Source: Mycolicibacterium aichiense
Lineage (GTDB): Bacteria; Actinomycetota; Actinomycetes; Mycobacteriales; Mycobacteriaceae
DNA length: 64,000 bases
Reading direction: 5' to 3'
Assembly: GCF_010726245.1 (NCBI RefSeq)
Contig: NZ_AP022561.1
Coordinates: 930,001 to 994,000, forward strand
The notes under the pieces were generated by a model. It worked only from the letters and a program-made list of their open reading frames with translations. It did not search any database and was not told the DNA's origin. Positions 1 through 8,489 of this stretch are shown here, one piece after another (position 1 is the stretch's first letter; every line of letters begins with the position of its first letter). Position numbers and translations under genes: made by a program.

Positions 1-446
1 ATCGTCGAGGTGATGTTGATGATGTTGCCGCCGCCGGAGTGCTCGATCATCAGCGGTACGGCGGCCAGCGTGAGCGCGTGCGCGGTGAGCACGTTGAACG
101 TGAACGCGTCCTTCATGTCTTTGACGCTGGTGTTGAGCAGCGCGTTGGGCATGGTGCCGCCGACGTTGTTGACGACGATGTCGAGCTTGCCGAACGCCTC
201 GACGGCCTTGCCCGCCAACTCGGCGGTGGTCTCGGGGTGCGAGAGGTCGCCGACGACGATGTGGGCGCGGCGTCCCACCGCCTCGATCTGCTTGGCCACC
301 GACTCCAACTCAGACTGGGTGCGCGAGCCGATGACGACATCGGCGCCGACTTCGGCGAATGCGACGGCGATCGCGGCTCCCAGGCCGCGGCCCGCGCCGG
401 TGACCACTGCAACTTGACCGTCAAGTCTGAACTTGTCGAGTATCAC
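1..446 (-). CDS. SDR family oxidoreductase (partial, C-terminus beyond left edge)
   Basis: NAD(P)-dependent short-chain dehydrogenase/reductase; about 148 N-terminal residues are present and the Ser-Tyr-Lys active site lies outside the window. The translation starts [19 protein letters not shown] and shows the Rossmann TGxxxGxG motif (TGAGRGLG, about residues 16-23) and the NNVGG structural motif. I chose the GTG at 446 because AAGGGAAGAG precedes it at a good distance; no ATG fits this frame. A KstR operator lies 75 bp upstream, so a role in sterol or lipid oxidation is inferred. The substrate cannot be told. Confidence 0.85.
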   Translation of the reverse strand, partial: MILDKFRLDGQVAVVTGAGRGLGAAIAVAFAEVGADVVIGSRTQSELESVAKQIEAVGRRAHIVVGDLSHPETTAELAGKAVEAFGKLDIVVNNVGGTMPNALLNTSVKDMKDAFTFNVLTAHALTLAAVPLMIEHSGGGNIINITST

Positions 447-520
447 GTGTCTCTCTTCCCTTGTCGGCGAACACCGTAACAAGACCGCTGCGGTTGATGA
501 CGCTCCTTTCGGAACGTAAC

Positions 521-534
521 TGAAACACGTTCTA
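521..534. promoter_or_regulatory. KstR operator upstream of SDR gene
   Basis: On the minus strand this reads TAGAACGTGTTTCA, an exact match to the KstR consensus TnnAACnnGTTnnA (TetR repressor of cholesterol catabolism). It is oriented towards the SDR gene starting at 446. A possible -10 (TACGTT, 518-513 minus) lies just downstream of it. Confidence 0.75.
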
Positions 535-584
535 CTTTGGTGCCGAGTTCGAAGAATCGGCAGAAAATTCACATCCCGAACGGG

Positions 585-1490
585 TCAGGACTTCTTGGCC
601 GGTGCCTTCTTCGCGGCCTTTTTGGCCGGCGCTTTCTTGGCGGCCTTCTTGGCAGGTGCCTTCTTCGCGGGCGCTTTGTCCTCGGAGTCTCCCGCCTCGC
701 CACGGCGACGTTTGACGCTGGCCTCCAGCTTGGCGAGCAGATCGGAGACGTCCTCGGTCTCGTCGAGCTCGGCGGGTTGGTCTTCGGTGGTGAACGCCTC
801 TCCGCCTTCGAGCTTGGCGGTGACGAGTTCCCGCAACTGCTCCTGGTAGGTGTCGCGGAATTCGTCGGGGCGGAAGTCGTCGGCCATCGACTCGACGACC
901 TGGCCGGCCATCTTCAGCTCGGCCGGTTTGATCTCAACCTCCTTGTCGAGCACCGGGAAGTCGGGGTCGCGGATCTCGTCGGGCCACAGCAGCGTGTGGA
1001 TGACCATCACGTCGCGTTTGGAGAAGTCCTTGACCCGCAGCGCCGCCAGCCGTGTCTTGCTGCGCAAGGCGAAATGCACGATGGCGACCCGGTCGGTGTC
1101 GGCCAGCGTTTTGGCCAGCAGCACATAGGACTTCGACGATTTCCCGTCCGGCTCCAGGAAATAACTGCGGTCGTACATCAACGGGTCGATCTCACTGGCG
1201 GGCACGAACTCCACCACCTCGATCTCGTGGCTGCGCTCTTCGGGCAGTGTGGCGATGTCCTCGTCGGTGATCACCACGGTCTGGCCGTCGTCGGATTCGA
1301 AGGCCTTGGCGATGTCGCGGTATTCGACGACCTCACCGCACACTTCGCAGACGCGCTTGTAGCGGATGCGGCCGTTGTCCTTGGCGTGCACCTGATGGAA
1401 CTTCAGATCGTGATCTTCGGTGGCGCTGTACACCTTGACAGGGACGTTCACCAGACCGAATGCGATCGAGCCTTTCCAGATGGAACGCAT
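585..1490 (-). CDS. ku: Ku, non-homologous end-joining DNA end-binding protein
   Basis: Prokaryotic Ku homodimer that rings double-strand DNA ends and recruits LigD. The 301-aa protein begins MRSIWKGSIAFGLVNVPVKV, the canonical start of bacterial Ku, and keeps the core beta-barrel through about residue 250. From about residue 270 it carries a lysine/alanine tail of repeated KAPAKK/AAKKAPAKK units, the extended C-terminus known from environmental mycobacteria and missing from the shorter (about 273 aa) M. tuberculosis Ku. It lies 36 bp downstream of a small secreted-protein gene on the same strand and opposite ligD, so the NHEJ pair is divergently arranged around that gene. Confidence 0.97.
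   Translation of the reverse strand: MRSIWKGSIAFGLVNVPVKVYSATEDHDLKFHQVHAKDNGRIRYKRVCEVCGEVVEYRDIAKAFESDDGQTVVITDEDIATLPEERSHEIEVVEFVPASEIDPLMYDRSYFLEPDGKSSKSYVLLAKTLADTDRVAIVHFALRSKTRLAALRVKDFSKRDVMVIHTLLWPDEIRDPDFPVLDKEVEIKPAELKMAGQVVESMADDFRPDEFRDTYQEQLRELVTAKLEGGEAFTTEDQPAELDETEDVSDLLAKLEASVKRRRGEAGDSEDKAPAKKAPAKKAAKKAPAKKAAKKAPAKKS
595..680 (-). repeat. Lys/Ala-codon repeat encoding Ku C-terminal tail
   Basis: Imperfect repeats of a unit reading GCC/AAG-type codons (AAKKAPAKK) encode the basic Ku tail. The repetition is visible on the plus strand as recurring ttcttggc-type blocks. Such tracts can change length by slippage. Confidence 0.6.
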
Positions 1491-1526
1491 CTGTCCAGTA
1501 TGCAGGGCCGATCGGAGTTACCGAGG

Positions 1527-1751
1527 CTAGATGGCAGCCTCGACGCCCGGATTGAGCCCGAGCGGGGTATCCGGGTTGGCGCCCGGCGCGCCGCTCATGT
1601 AGCCCTGCTCGGGCGCGTACTGGCAGTTGTTGTTCGTGGGGGTCTGATCACCCGAGCAATACGGCACGTGATCCTCCGGATCGGCGGCCGCCTGCGGGAC
1701 ACCGATCAACGCGGGCAAGACCAGAAGCGCGGCCGCCAGCTTTTTGATCAC
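1527..1751 (-). CDS. Small secreted protein, hypothetical
   Basis: A 74-aa protein with a clear Sec signal peptide (MIKKLAAALLVLPALIGVPQAAA, cleavage near residue 23) followed by a short Asn/Pro/Gly-rich mature part with two cysteines (YCSGDQ, NNCQY) that could form a disulfide. No enzymatic motif is seen. The gene lies between ku and ligD, codirectional with ku (36-bp gap) and divergent from ligD (32-bp gap). Any link to DNA repair is only positional. Related small exported proteins with DP..PYCSG-type sequences are common in mycobacteria. Confidence 0.8.
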   Translation of the reverse strand: MIKKLAAALLVLPALIGVPQAAADPEDHVPYCSGDQTPTNNNCQYAPEQGYMSGAPGANPDTPLGLNPGVEAAI

Positions 1752-1771
1752 TAGTCCACGGTAACAGCGGG

Positions 1772-1777
1772 TAATAC
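1772..1777 (+). promoter_or_regulatory. -10 element of ligD, probably leaderless
   Basis: TAATAC lies six bases before the ATG at 1784, with no Shine-Dalgarno sequence between. Transcription would start at or next to the start codon. Confidence 0.5.
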
Positions 1778-1783
1778 CGTGAG

Positions 1784-4075
1784 ATGGTGAATGACGTGTG
1801 GCCGCCGGGGGCGACGCGAGGACCGCGCGTGGTGCTCACCAACGCCGACAAGGTGCTGTACCCGGCCACCGGGACCACCAAGGCCGACGTGTTCTCCTAC
1901 TACACGACGATCGCCGACGTGATGCTGCCGCACATCGCCGGGCGGCCCGTTACCCGCAAACGGTGGCCCAACGGCGTCGACGAACCCGCGTTCTTCGAAA
2001 AGCAGCTGGCCAGTTCGGCGCCGGGCTGGCTCGAACGCGCGACGGTGGATCACCGGTCGGGCAGCACCACCTACCCGATCATCGAGACCCCGACGGGATT
2101 GGCGTGGATTGCGCAGCAGGCGTCGCTGGAAGTCCATGTGCCGCAATGGCGATTCACCGCGGACGGAAAGATAGGTCCGGCAACACGTTTGGTGTTCGAC
2201 CTCGACCCGGGCGAAGGCGTGAGCATGCCGCAGCTGTGCGAGGTGGCCAACGCCGTACGCGAGCTGATGGACGACATCGGGTTGACGGTCTACCCGCTCA
2301 CCAGCGGTAGCAAGGGGCTGCATCTGTATGCACCGCTGGCCGATCCGGTCAGCAGCAGTGGAGCGGTGGTGGTGGCCCGCAGGGTGGCCGAACAGCTCGA
2401 GAAGAGCATGCCCAAGCTCGTCACCGCGACGATGACCAAGAGCCTGCGGGCCGGCAAGATCTTCCTGGACTGGAGTCAGAACAACGGCTCCAAGACCACG
2501 ATCGCGCCGTATTCGCTTCGCGGCCGCGAGACTCCGACGGTGGCCGCCCCGCGGACGTGGGAGGAGATCGGCGACCCCGAGCTGCGACACCTGCAGTATC
2601 ACGAGGTGCTGGCGCGGGTCGCCGAGCAGGGCGATCTGCTGGCCGGGCTGGACGATGACCTGCCCAAGCATGACCGCCTGACCACGTATCGCAGCATGCG
2701 CGACGCGACCAAGACACCCGAGCCGGTGCCCGAGGCGACGCCTGCCGTCGGCAACAACAACACGTTCGTCATCCAAGAACACCATGCGCGGCGGCTGCAC
2801 TACGACTTCCGGCTGGAGCACGACGGGGTGCTGGTGTCGTGGGCGGTGCCGAAGAATCTGCCCGACACCCCGGCCGTCAATCACCTCGCCGTCCACACCG
2901 AGGATCACCCGCTGGAGTACGGGACATTCGAGGGCGAGATCCCGAAGGGGGAGTACGGCGGCGGCAAGGTGATCATCTGGGATTCCGGGACGTATGAGGC
3001 CGAGAAGTTCCGAGACTCCGGCGCGGAGAAGGGCGGCGAGGTGATCGTCGACCTGCACGGCCAGCGAATCTCGGGACGGTACGCCCTGATTCAGACCAAG
3101 GGTGACCAATGGCTGGCGCACCGGATGAAGGAACAGCCGGCTCCGCGGTTGCAGGACTATTCGCCGATGCTGGCCACGCTGGGGTCGGTGGAGAAGCTGA
3201 CCGCGACGCAGTACGCATTCGAGGGCAAGTTCGACGGGTACCGGTTGCTGGTCGAGGTCTCCGACGGACAGCTGCGAGCGCAGTCGCGCAGTGGACGGGA
3301 CCTGACCGCCGACTACCCGCAGTTGCGTGCGCTGGCAGCCGATCTTGCCGATCATGACGTCATCCTCGACGGCGAGGTGGTGGCACTCGACGCCGACGGG
3401 GTGCCGAACTTCGGTGAGATGCAGAACCGGGTGCGCGCCAGCCAGATCGAGTTCTGGGCGTTCGACATTCTGCGTCTCGACGGACGTTCACTGCTGAAGG
3501 CCAAGTATCGCGATCGACGCAAGATACTCGAAACCTTCGCCGAGGGAACGGATCTCATCGTGCCGCCATTGCTCGACGGTGACGGTCCGGAAGCGCTGGA
3601 GTTCTCCCGCACGAAGAAGTGGGAGGGAGTCGTCGCCAAGAAGTGGGACTCGACGTATCAGCCGGGCCGGCGGTCGGCGGCGTGGATCAAGGACAAGAAC
3701 TGGAACACGCAGGAGGCCGTCATCGGCGGGTGGCGCGAGGGCAATGGCGGGCGTTCCAGCGGCATCGGCGCGCTGCTGCTGGGCATCCCCGATGACGGTG
3801 GCCTGCGGTTCATCGGCCGGGTGGGCACCGGGTTCTCCGACAAGGAGCTGTCGCGGCTCAAGAAGATCCTGGAGCCGCTGCACACCGACGAATCACCCTT
3901 CGCCACACCACTTCCCAGACTCGATGCCAAGGGGGTCACGTATGTGCGGCCCGAGCTGGTCGGTGAGGTGCGCTTCGGCGAGTGGACCTCCGACGGCCGA
4001 TTGCGCCACCCGAGTTGGCGCGGCCTACGGCCCGACAAGGCGCCGGGCGACGTCGAGCTCGAGTCGCCGATTTAA
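1784..4075 (+). CDS. ligD: LigD, multifunctional NHEJ polymerase/phosphoesterase/ATP-dependent DNA ligase
   Basis: End-processing and sealing enzyme of bacterial NHEJ, recruited by Ku. The 763-aa protein (M. tuberculosis LigD is about 759) has the mycobacterial order Pol-PE-Lig. The N-terminal primase-like polymerase domain shows metal-binding FDLDPGEG (D139, D141). The central 3'-phosphoesterase domain begins near residue 320 (EHHARRLHYDFRLE; HTEDHPLEYG). The C-terminal ligase has EGKFDGYR with nucleophile K482 and a downstream VVAKKWDS motif. The ATG at 1784 leaves 32 bp to the divergent small gene. All three activities look intact. Confidence 0.98.
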   Translation: MVNDVWPPGATRGPRVVLTNADKVLYPATGTTKADVFSYYTTIADVMLPHIAGRPVTRKRWPNGVDEPAFFEKQLASSAPGWLERATVDHRSGSTTYPIIETPTGLAWIAQQASLEVHVPQWRFTADGKIGPATRLVFDLDPGEGVSMPQLCEVANAVRELMDDIGLTVYPLTSGSKGLHLYAPLADPVSSSGAVVVARRVAEQLEKSMPKLVTATMTKSLRAGKIFLDWSQNNGSKTTIAPYSLRGRETPTVAAPRTWEEIGDPELRHLQYHEVLARVAEQGDLLAGLDDDLPKHDRLTTYRSMRDATKTPEPVPEATPAVGNNNTFVIQEHHARRLHYDFRLEHDGVLVSWAVPKNLPDTPAVNHLAVHTEDHPLEYGTFEGEIPKGEYGGGKVIIWDSGTYEAEKFRDSGAEKGGEVIVDLHGQRISGRYALIQTKGDQWLAHRMKEQPAPRLQDYSPMLATLGSVEKLTATQYAFEGKFDGYRLLVEVSDGQLRAQSRSGRDLTADYPQLRALAADLADHDVILDGEVVALDADGVPNFGEMQNRVRASQIEFWAFDILRLDGRSLLKAKYRDRRKILETFAEGTDLIVPPLLDGDGPEALEFSRTKKWEGVVAKKWDSTYQPGRRSAAWIKDKNWNTQEAVIGGWREGNGGRSSGIGALLLGIPDDGGLRFIGRVGTGFSDKELSRLKKILEPLHTDESPFATPLPRLDAKGVTYVRPELVGEVRFGEWTSDGRLRHPSWRGLRPDKAPGDVELESPI

Positions 4076-4133
4076 CCCTTCATTGAGCGCTGGCGTGCCA
4101 ATTAGGCGCCGAACTTGAGACGTGAACGCTCAC

Positions 4134-4604
4134 TCAACGCAACGAGATCGCCGCCGCGGCGACCGCCTCTTCCAAACCTCGCGTCGCCAACTGATCCGCC
4201 AGCTCGTTGTCGGCGACGCCCGAATGGCCCTTCACCCAGAACCACTCGACACGGTGCTGCGCACAGGCGAGCTGCAGCCGCTGCCACAGGTCGACGTTCT
4301 TCACCGGCTGCTTCGCCGATGTCATCCAGCCGTTGCGCTCCCAGCCGAGGACCCACTTGGTGATCCCGTTCCGGACGTACGTGCTGTCGGTGTAGAGGTG
4401 CACCGACACCGGCCGGGTCAGCGCCTCCAGCGCCATGATCGGCGCGGTCAGCTCCATCCGGTTGTTGCTCGTCGCACCGGGCTCGCCGCCGCACATCTCG
4501 CGGACGTGTTCGCGCATGCGCAGCACCGCTCCCCAGCCGCCGGGGCCCGGGTTGGGCCGGCAACCCCCGTCGGTGTGGATGACAACCGTCTCCTCCGAGC
4601 TCAT
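4134..4604 (-). CDS. rnhA: Ribonuclease HI
   Basis: Cleaves RNA in RNA:DNA hybrids. The 156-aa protein starts [14 protein letters not shown] and contains the DEDD catalytic set: D12 in [11 protein letters not shown], Glu in [10 protein letters not shown], Asp in YTDSTYV and Asp in [11 protein letters not shown], plus the KGHSG segment. The ATG at 4604 overlaps the stop of the upstream VOC gene by ATGA, which supports this start over longer in-frame options. It is the last gene of the acyl-CoA synthetase-VOC-rnhA operon. It is distinct from the bifunctional RNase HI/phosphatase (Rv2228c type) of mycobacteria. Confidence 0.94.
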   Translation of the reverse strand: MSSEETVVIHTDGGCRPNPGPGGWGAVLRMREHVREMCGGEPGATSNNRMELTAPIMALEALTRPVSVHLYTDSTYVRNGITKWVLGWERNGWMTSAKQPVKNVDLWQRLQLACAQHRVEWFWVKGHSGVADNELADQLATRGLEEAVAAAAISLR

Positions 4605-5227
4605 GCGCCGAGAATAGGCGGCGAGATCATCGCCGTGCGCACCGACATGCCCAGATCGCGATGCTTCACTGTGGTGATCCGGCGGCCCGGCTGCACGGCA
4701 TCTTTCACCCGCAGCGCGTGATCTCCGAAGAACGCCGCCGTCGCGTCGATGTCTTCGACGACGTACGTGATGCCCCACAGCGACGACGGTCCGCCGGCGG
4801 TCGCACTGGGCGAGCCGACGACCTCGAGGATCACGGGCCCCAGCCGGAAGAAGATCTGCCGCATCGGCTGACCACCGAGTTCGGCGTCGCGTTCCCGACG
4901 TGGGTGCAGCCCGATGGCAGACAGCGACGAGATGGTCCGGGAAAGGTTGGGAGACAACAGCACGACGTGATCGATCTCGGTCACGCCATTCGGGTGCGCG
5001 GCCGGCTCGGGGGCGTCGGTTACGGATGACGCCGTCGGGATCCCGTCGATGTGACCGTCGACCGGCAGGCCCCGCAAAGTCCAGCCGACGATGCCGGATC
5101 CCTGCCCGGCCAGGCGTACCCGCACGTCACCGATTCGGGCAACCGCATCCGAATCCACACTGAATCCGGCATCCCGCCACGCGGAGGCGGAGTCGCCGAC
5201 GTGAATCTCGCCGATGGTGACGGCCAC
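4601..5227 (-). CDS. VOC (glyoxalase/dioxygenase fold) family protein
   Basis: A 208-aa protein starting at GTG 5227, four bases after the synthetase stop. The second half has a typical vicinal-oxygen-chelate module ([25 protein letters not shown] ... [12 protein letters not shown] ... [16 protein letters not shown]). The first half looks like a degenerate half-module. Possible metal ligands are the His in EIDHVV and the Glu in VILEVV. Substrate is unknown. It is coupled to rnhA by ATGA overlap. Confidence 0.82.
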   Translation of the reverse strand: MAVTIGEIHVGDSASAWRDAGFSVDSDAVARIGDVRVRLAGQGSGIVGWTLRGLPVDGHIDGIPTASSVTDAPEPAAHPNGVTEIDHVVLLSPNLSRTISSLSAIGLHPRRERDAELGGQPMRQIFFRLGPVILEVVGSPSATAGGPSSLWGITYVVEDIDATAAFFGDHALRVKDAVQPGRRITTVKHRDLGMSVRTAMISPPILGA

Positions 5228-5231
5228 CGCC

Positions 5232-7100
5232 CTACCCCTGCAGGATCGGGCGCAAGGTGTCCAGCACGGCCGGGTCTTCGATGGTCGACGGCACCGGCTC
5301 GTCCTTGCCGTGCGCGATGCCACGCATCGTCTTGCGCAGGATCTTGCCCGAACGCGTCTTCGGCAGCGCCGGGACCACATCGACCAACCGGAAGCACGCC
5401 ACCGCACCGATCTCCTCGCGGACGGCGGCCACCAACTCCTCGGCCAGCCCCTCGTCCGACGCGCCCGCCTTCAACACCACGAAGCCGCGCGGCACCTGGC
5501 CCTTGATCTCGTCGGCCACCCCGATCACCGCGCATTCGGCGACCGCGGGATGCCCGGCCAACACCGCCTCGATCGACCCTGTTGACAATCGATGTCCCGC
5601 AACGTTTATCACGTCGTCGATGCGGCCCATCACGAACAGGTAGCCGTCGGAGTCGAGGTACCCGCCGTCGCCGGTCAGGTAATAGCCCGGGTGTTCGCAC
5701 AGATACGACGCCTCGTACCGCGCGTCGTCACCCCACAACGTCGGCAGTGTTCCCGGCGGAAGCGGCAGGCTGATGCAGATCGCGCCCTCTTCGTTCGGCT
5801 CGCACCGGCTGCCGTCCACCCGCAGGATCTGCACGTCGTACCCCGGCATCGGTACCGTGGGTGAGCCCGGCTTGAGCGGAAGGTGTTCCACCCCCATGGG
5901 ATTGGCGGCGATCGCCCAGCCGGTCTCGGTCTGCCACCAGTGATCGACAACGGGCACACCGAGCTTCGCCGACGCCCAGGCGTAGGTGTCCGGGTCCAGC
6001 CGCTCACCGGCCTGGAACAGATACTTCAGGCACGACAGGTCGTAGCGCTCGGCATGCGAGGCCTGCGGATCCTCCTTGCGGATCGCGCGGATCGCGGTCG
6101 GCGCGGTGAACAACGCTTTGACTCCGTGCTCGGACACCACCCGCCAGAACGCGCCGGGATCCGGTGTGCCGATGGGCTTTCCCTCGTAGAGCACCGTGGT
6201 GGCGCCGGCCAGCAGGGGCCCGTACACGATGTAGGAGTGGCCCACCACCCACCCGACATCGGAGGCCGCCCAGAACACGTCGCCGGGGTCGATGTCGTAG
6301 ATGTGCCGCATGCTCCACAGCAGAGCGACGGCGTGACCGCCGTTGTCGCGGACGATGCCCTTGGGCTTGCCCGTGGTGCCGGAGGTGTAGAGCACGTACA
6401 GCGGATCGGTGGCCGCCACCGGCACGGGATCGGCGGGGACAGCCGCCGCCATCGCGTCAGACCAGTCGATGTCGCGGCCATCGACCAGATCGCAGGCGTG
6501 CTTGTCGCGCTGCACGATCACGCAGGCATCAGGCCTGTGCGACGCCAACTCCAGCGCGTGGTCGAGCATCGGCTTGTACTGCACCACCCGGGTCGGTTCG
6601 ATGCCGCACGACGCTGAGACGACGACCGTCGGCCGCGCGTCGTCGATGCGGGTGGCCAGCTCGTGTGCGGCGAACCCGCCGAACACCACCGAGTGCACCG
6701 CACCCAGACGAGCGCAGGCCAGCATTGCGATCACCGCTTCGGGGATCATCGGCATGTACAGCACCACGCGGTCACCCTTGCCCACGCCCTGCTCGCGCAG
6801 TACTCCGGCGAACCGTGCTGTCTCATCGAGCAATTCGCGGTAGGTGTAGACACGCTGGTTGCCGGTGACCGGCGAATCGTAGATCAGTGCGGCCTGGTCG
6901 CCGCGCTCCTCGATGTGCCGGTCGAGCGCGTTGGCGCAGGTGTTCAGCTCGGCGTCCGGGAACCACCGGTAGAACGGCGGGTTGCTGTCGTCGAGGATGC
7001 GCTGCGGCGCGCGAGTCCACGTAACCGCGCCCGCGGCCTGCGCCCAGAACTCTCCCGCGTCAGCCACGCTGGCGTCGAACAACTGGCGATACCCGCCCAT
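5232..7100 (-). CDS. PrpE-like acyl-CoA synthetase (propionyl/acetyl-CoA ligase)
   Basis: AMP-forming short-chain acyl-CoA synthetase, 622 aa. The adenylate-forming motif YTSGTTGKPKGIVRDNGGHA is of the PrpE (propionate-CoA ligase) subtype. Other motifs are FQAGERLDPDTYAW, DHWWQTETGWAI and the hinge YLTGDGGY. The C-terminal catalytic lysine is K586 in TRSGKILRKTMRGIA, a site regulated by acylation in this family. It leads a three-gene operon with the VOC gene and rnhA. Likely role: activating propionate or acetate, for instance from sterol and odd-chain lipid breakdown. Whether acetate or propionate is preferred cannot be read from sequence. Confidence 0.92.
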   Translation of the reverse strand: MGGYRQLFDASVADAGEFWAQAAGAVTWTRAPQRILDDSNPPFYRWFPDAELNTCANALDRHIEERGDQAALIYDSPVTGNQRVYTYRELLDETARFAGVLREQGVGKGDRVVLYMPMIPEAVIAMLACARLGAVHSVVFGGFAAHELATRIDDARPTVVVSASCGIEPTRVVQYKPMLDHALELASHRPDACVIVQRDKHACDLVDGRDIDWSDAMAAAVPADPVPVAATDPLYVLYTSGTTGKPKGIVRDNGGHAVALLWSMRHIYDIDPGDVFWAASDVGWVVGHSYIVYGPLLAGATTVLYEGKPIGTPDPGAFWRVVSEHGVKALFTAPTAIRAIRKEDPQASHAERYDLSCLKYLFQAGERLDPDTYAWASAKLGVPVVDHWWQTETGWAIAANPMGVEHLPLKPGSPTVPMPGYDVQILRVDGSRCEPNEEGAICISLPLPPGTLPTLWGDDARYEASYLCEHPGYYLTGDGGYLDSDGYLFVMGRIDDVINVAGHRLSTGSIEAVLAGHPAVAECAVIGVADEIKGQVPRGFVVLKAGASDEGLAEELVAAVREEIGAVACFRLVDVVPALPKTRSGKILRKTMRGIAHGKDEPVPSTIEDPAVLDTLRPILQG

Positions 7101-7215
7101 CCCGGCTTCCTCCCGTCGTTGGGTGTAAGCACGGTAGCGCGATCATGTGACGCAGCCGTCACCTATCAGTGGTTTGTCGCCGAACGCACCGGCATCTGCG
7201 CCGAGCGGCACACCG

Positions 7216-7644
7216 TCAGGCCAGCGCGGCCAGATTGGACACCGATTTGCGCACGTCGGACTCCAGCACGCGCGCCACCAGACGCCCGACCGCCCCGTTG
7301 AGCACCCCGCCGGAGATGTCGGCGATCAGGTGAAAGCAGGTGCGCTGATCGACTTCGGCCACGTTCATGGTGATGCAGATCCGGACGGCGGGCCAGCCGG
7401 TACCGCGCAGTTCGATCGTGTGCGGCTCGTCGTACTTGGTCACCCGCCAGTGGATGGTGTTGCGGAACCCCTTCACCTTGATCAGTGACGAGACTTCGGT
7501 GCCCTCGCCGATCTGTTCCGGGACCGACCCGCGCCAGCCCGCGAAGATCGTCATCCACTCGTCGAAGCGGTTCAGATCCGAGGCCAGCTTCCAGGCCTGC
7601 TGCGGCGCCACGTCAGAGGGCACGGATACGTCAACAGTCGCCAT
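7216..7644 (-). CDS. SRPBCC family (polyketide cyclase/START-like) protein
   Basis: A 142-aa single-domain protein of the helix-grip fold. It starts MATVDVSVPSDVAPQQAWKLASDLNRFDEWMTIFAGWRG, the usual first strand and helices of mycobacterial SRPBCC proteins of the Rv0856/Rv0857 kind. It probably binds a hydrophobic ligand and no catalytic residue is evident. It is divergent from the crotonase gene at 7689 with a 44-bp shared promoter region. Confidence 0.85.
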   Translation of the reverse strand: MATVDVSVPSDVAPQQAWKLASDLNRFDEWMTIFAGWRGSVPEQIGEGTEVSSLIKVKGFRNTIHWRVTKYDEPHTIELRGTGWPAVRICITMNVAEVDQRTCFHLIADISGGVLNGAVGRLVARVLESDVRKSVSNLAALA

Positions 7645-7675
7645 GGGCCGCCTGTACCCGCTCCTGCGGCACCGC

Positions 7676-7681
7676 TAACGT
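7676..7681 (+). promoter_or_regulatory. -10 element of crotonase gene, probably leaderless
   Basis: TAACGT sits seven bases before the ATG at 7689, and no Shine-Dalgarno sequence is present. Confidence 0.45.
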
Positions 7682-7688
7682 GCTGCAC

Positions 7689-8489
7689 ATGTCTGCGGTG
7701 GAATTCGACGAGCTCGACGACGGAATTGCTCAGGTCACGCTGAACCGGCCGAATCTGCTCAACGCGATCGACGGTGCGCTGATGGACGGGGTGGACGACG
7801 CGCTGGACCGGCTGAGTTCGTGGAAGTACCGGGTTGCGATCCTGACCGGGGCGGGCCGGGGTTTCTGCGCGGGCGCCGACCTCAGCGGCACCGGGAAGCC
7901 GTGGACCGAGCCGGCCGCCGCGGAGTTCAAGACGACTTACGACGCCCAGGTGCGCCTCGCCGACCAGCTGACCCGGCTCTATGAGCTGCCCATCCCCGTG
8001 GTCGCGGCGGTCAACGGGGTGGCCGTGGGCGGGGGACTGGCCTACGCGCTGCACTGCGACATCCGGATCGCGTCGCAGACCGCTCGCTTCGGCTCGGTGT
8101 TCATCAAGGCCGGGTTTTCGTCGCTGGACATGGGCACCAGTTACCTGTTGCCGAAGATCGTCGGCGCGGGGGCCGCCCGGGAGATGATGCTGACCGGACG
8201 GATCATCGACGCGGACGAGGCCTACCGGATCGGTCTGGCGCACGAGGTGGTCGCCGAGGAGGCGCTCGCCGACGCGGCCCTGGCGATGGCGCGCAGCATC
8301 GCCGCCAACAACGCCTTCGGCGTCTGGCAGACCAAGACCGGTCTGAACGCGGCCCTGGATGCGCCGAGTCTGCGGCACGCCAAGGAGATCGAGAACCGGA
8401 CGCAAATCCTGACCGGGTTCACCAACAACCCGCGCGAGGCCGCGATGGCACACCGTGAGAAGCGGGCGCCGAACTGGGATGCGCTCTAG
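7689..8489 (+). CDS. Crotonase-fold (enoyl-CoA hydratase/isomerase family) protein lacking both hydratase glutamates
   Basis: A 266-aa crotonase-superfamily protein with oxyanion-hole segments GAGRGFCAGADLSG and AVNGVAVGGGLAYALHCDI. Aligned by eye to mitochondrial enoyl-CoA hydratase, the first catalytic Glu (GGGCEL) is Ala and the second (QPEI) is Phe in FGSVFIKAG. A classical hydratase reaction is therefore unlikely, and isomerase, thioesterase, hydrolase or dehalogenase-type chemistry is possible. The ATG at 7689 is preferred over upstream in-frame codons because of the -10 element. Its TAG shares CTAG with the stop of the convergent LLM gene. Confidence 0.9.
   Translation: MSAVEFDELDDGIAQVTLNRPNLLNAIDGALMDGVDDALDRLSSWKYRVAILTGAGRGFCAGADLSGTGKPWTEPAAAEFKTTYDAQVRLADQLTRLYELPIPVVAAVNGVAVGGGLAYALHCDIRIASQTARFGSVFIKAGFSSLDMGTSYLLPKIVGAGAAREMMLTGRIIDADEAYRIGLAHEVVAEEALADAALAMARSIAANNAFGVWQTKTGLNAALDAPSLRHAKEIENRTQILTGFTNNPREAAMAHREKRAPNWDAL

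Noticed and set aside
113..424. Arg/Ser-rich long frames antisense or out of phase with real genes throughout the window
   Set aside because: Typical shadow frames of high-GC DNA; the true frame of each region has homologous motifs and G/C third positions.
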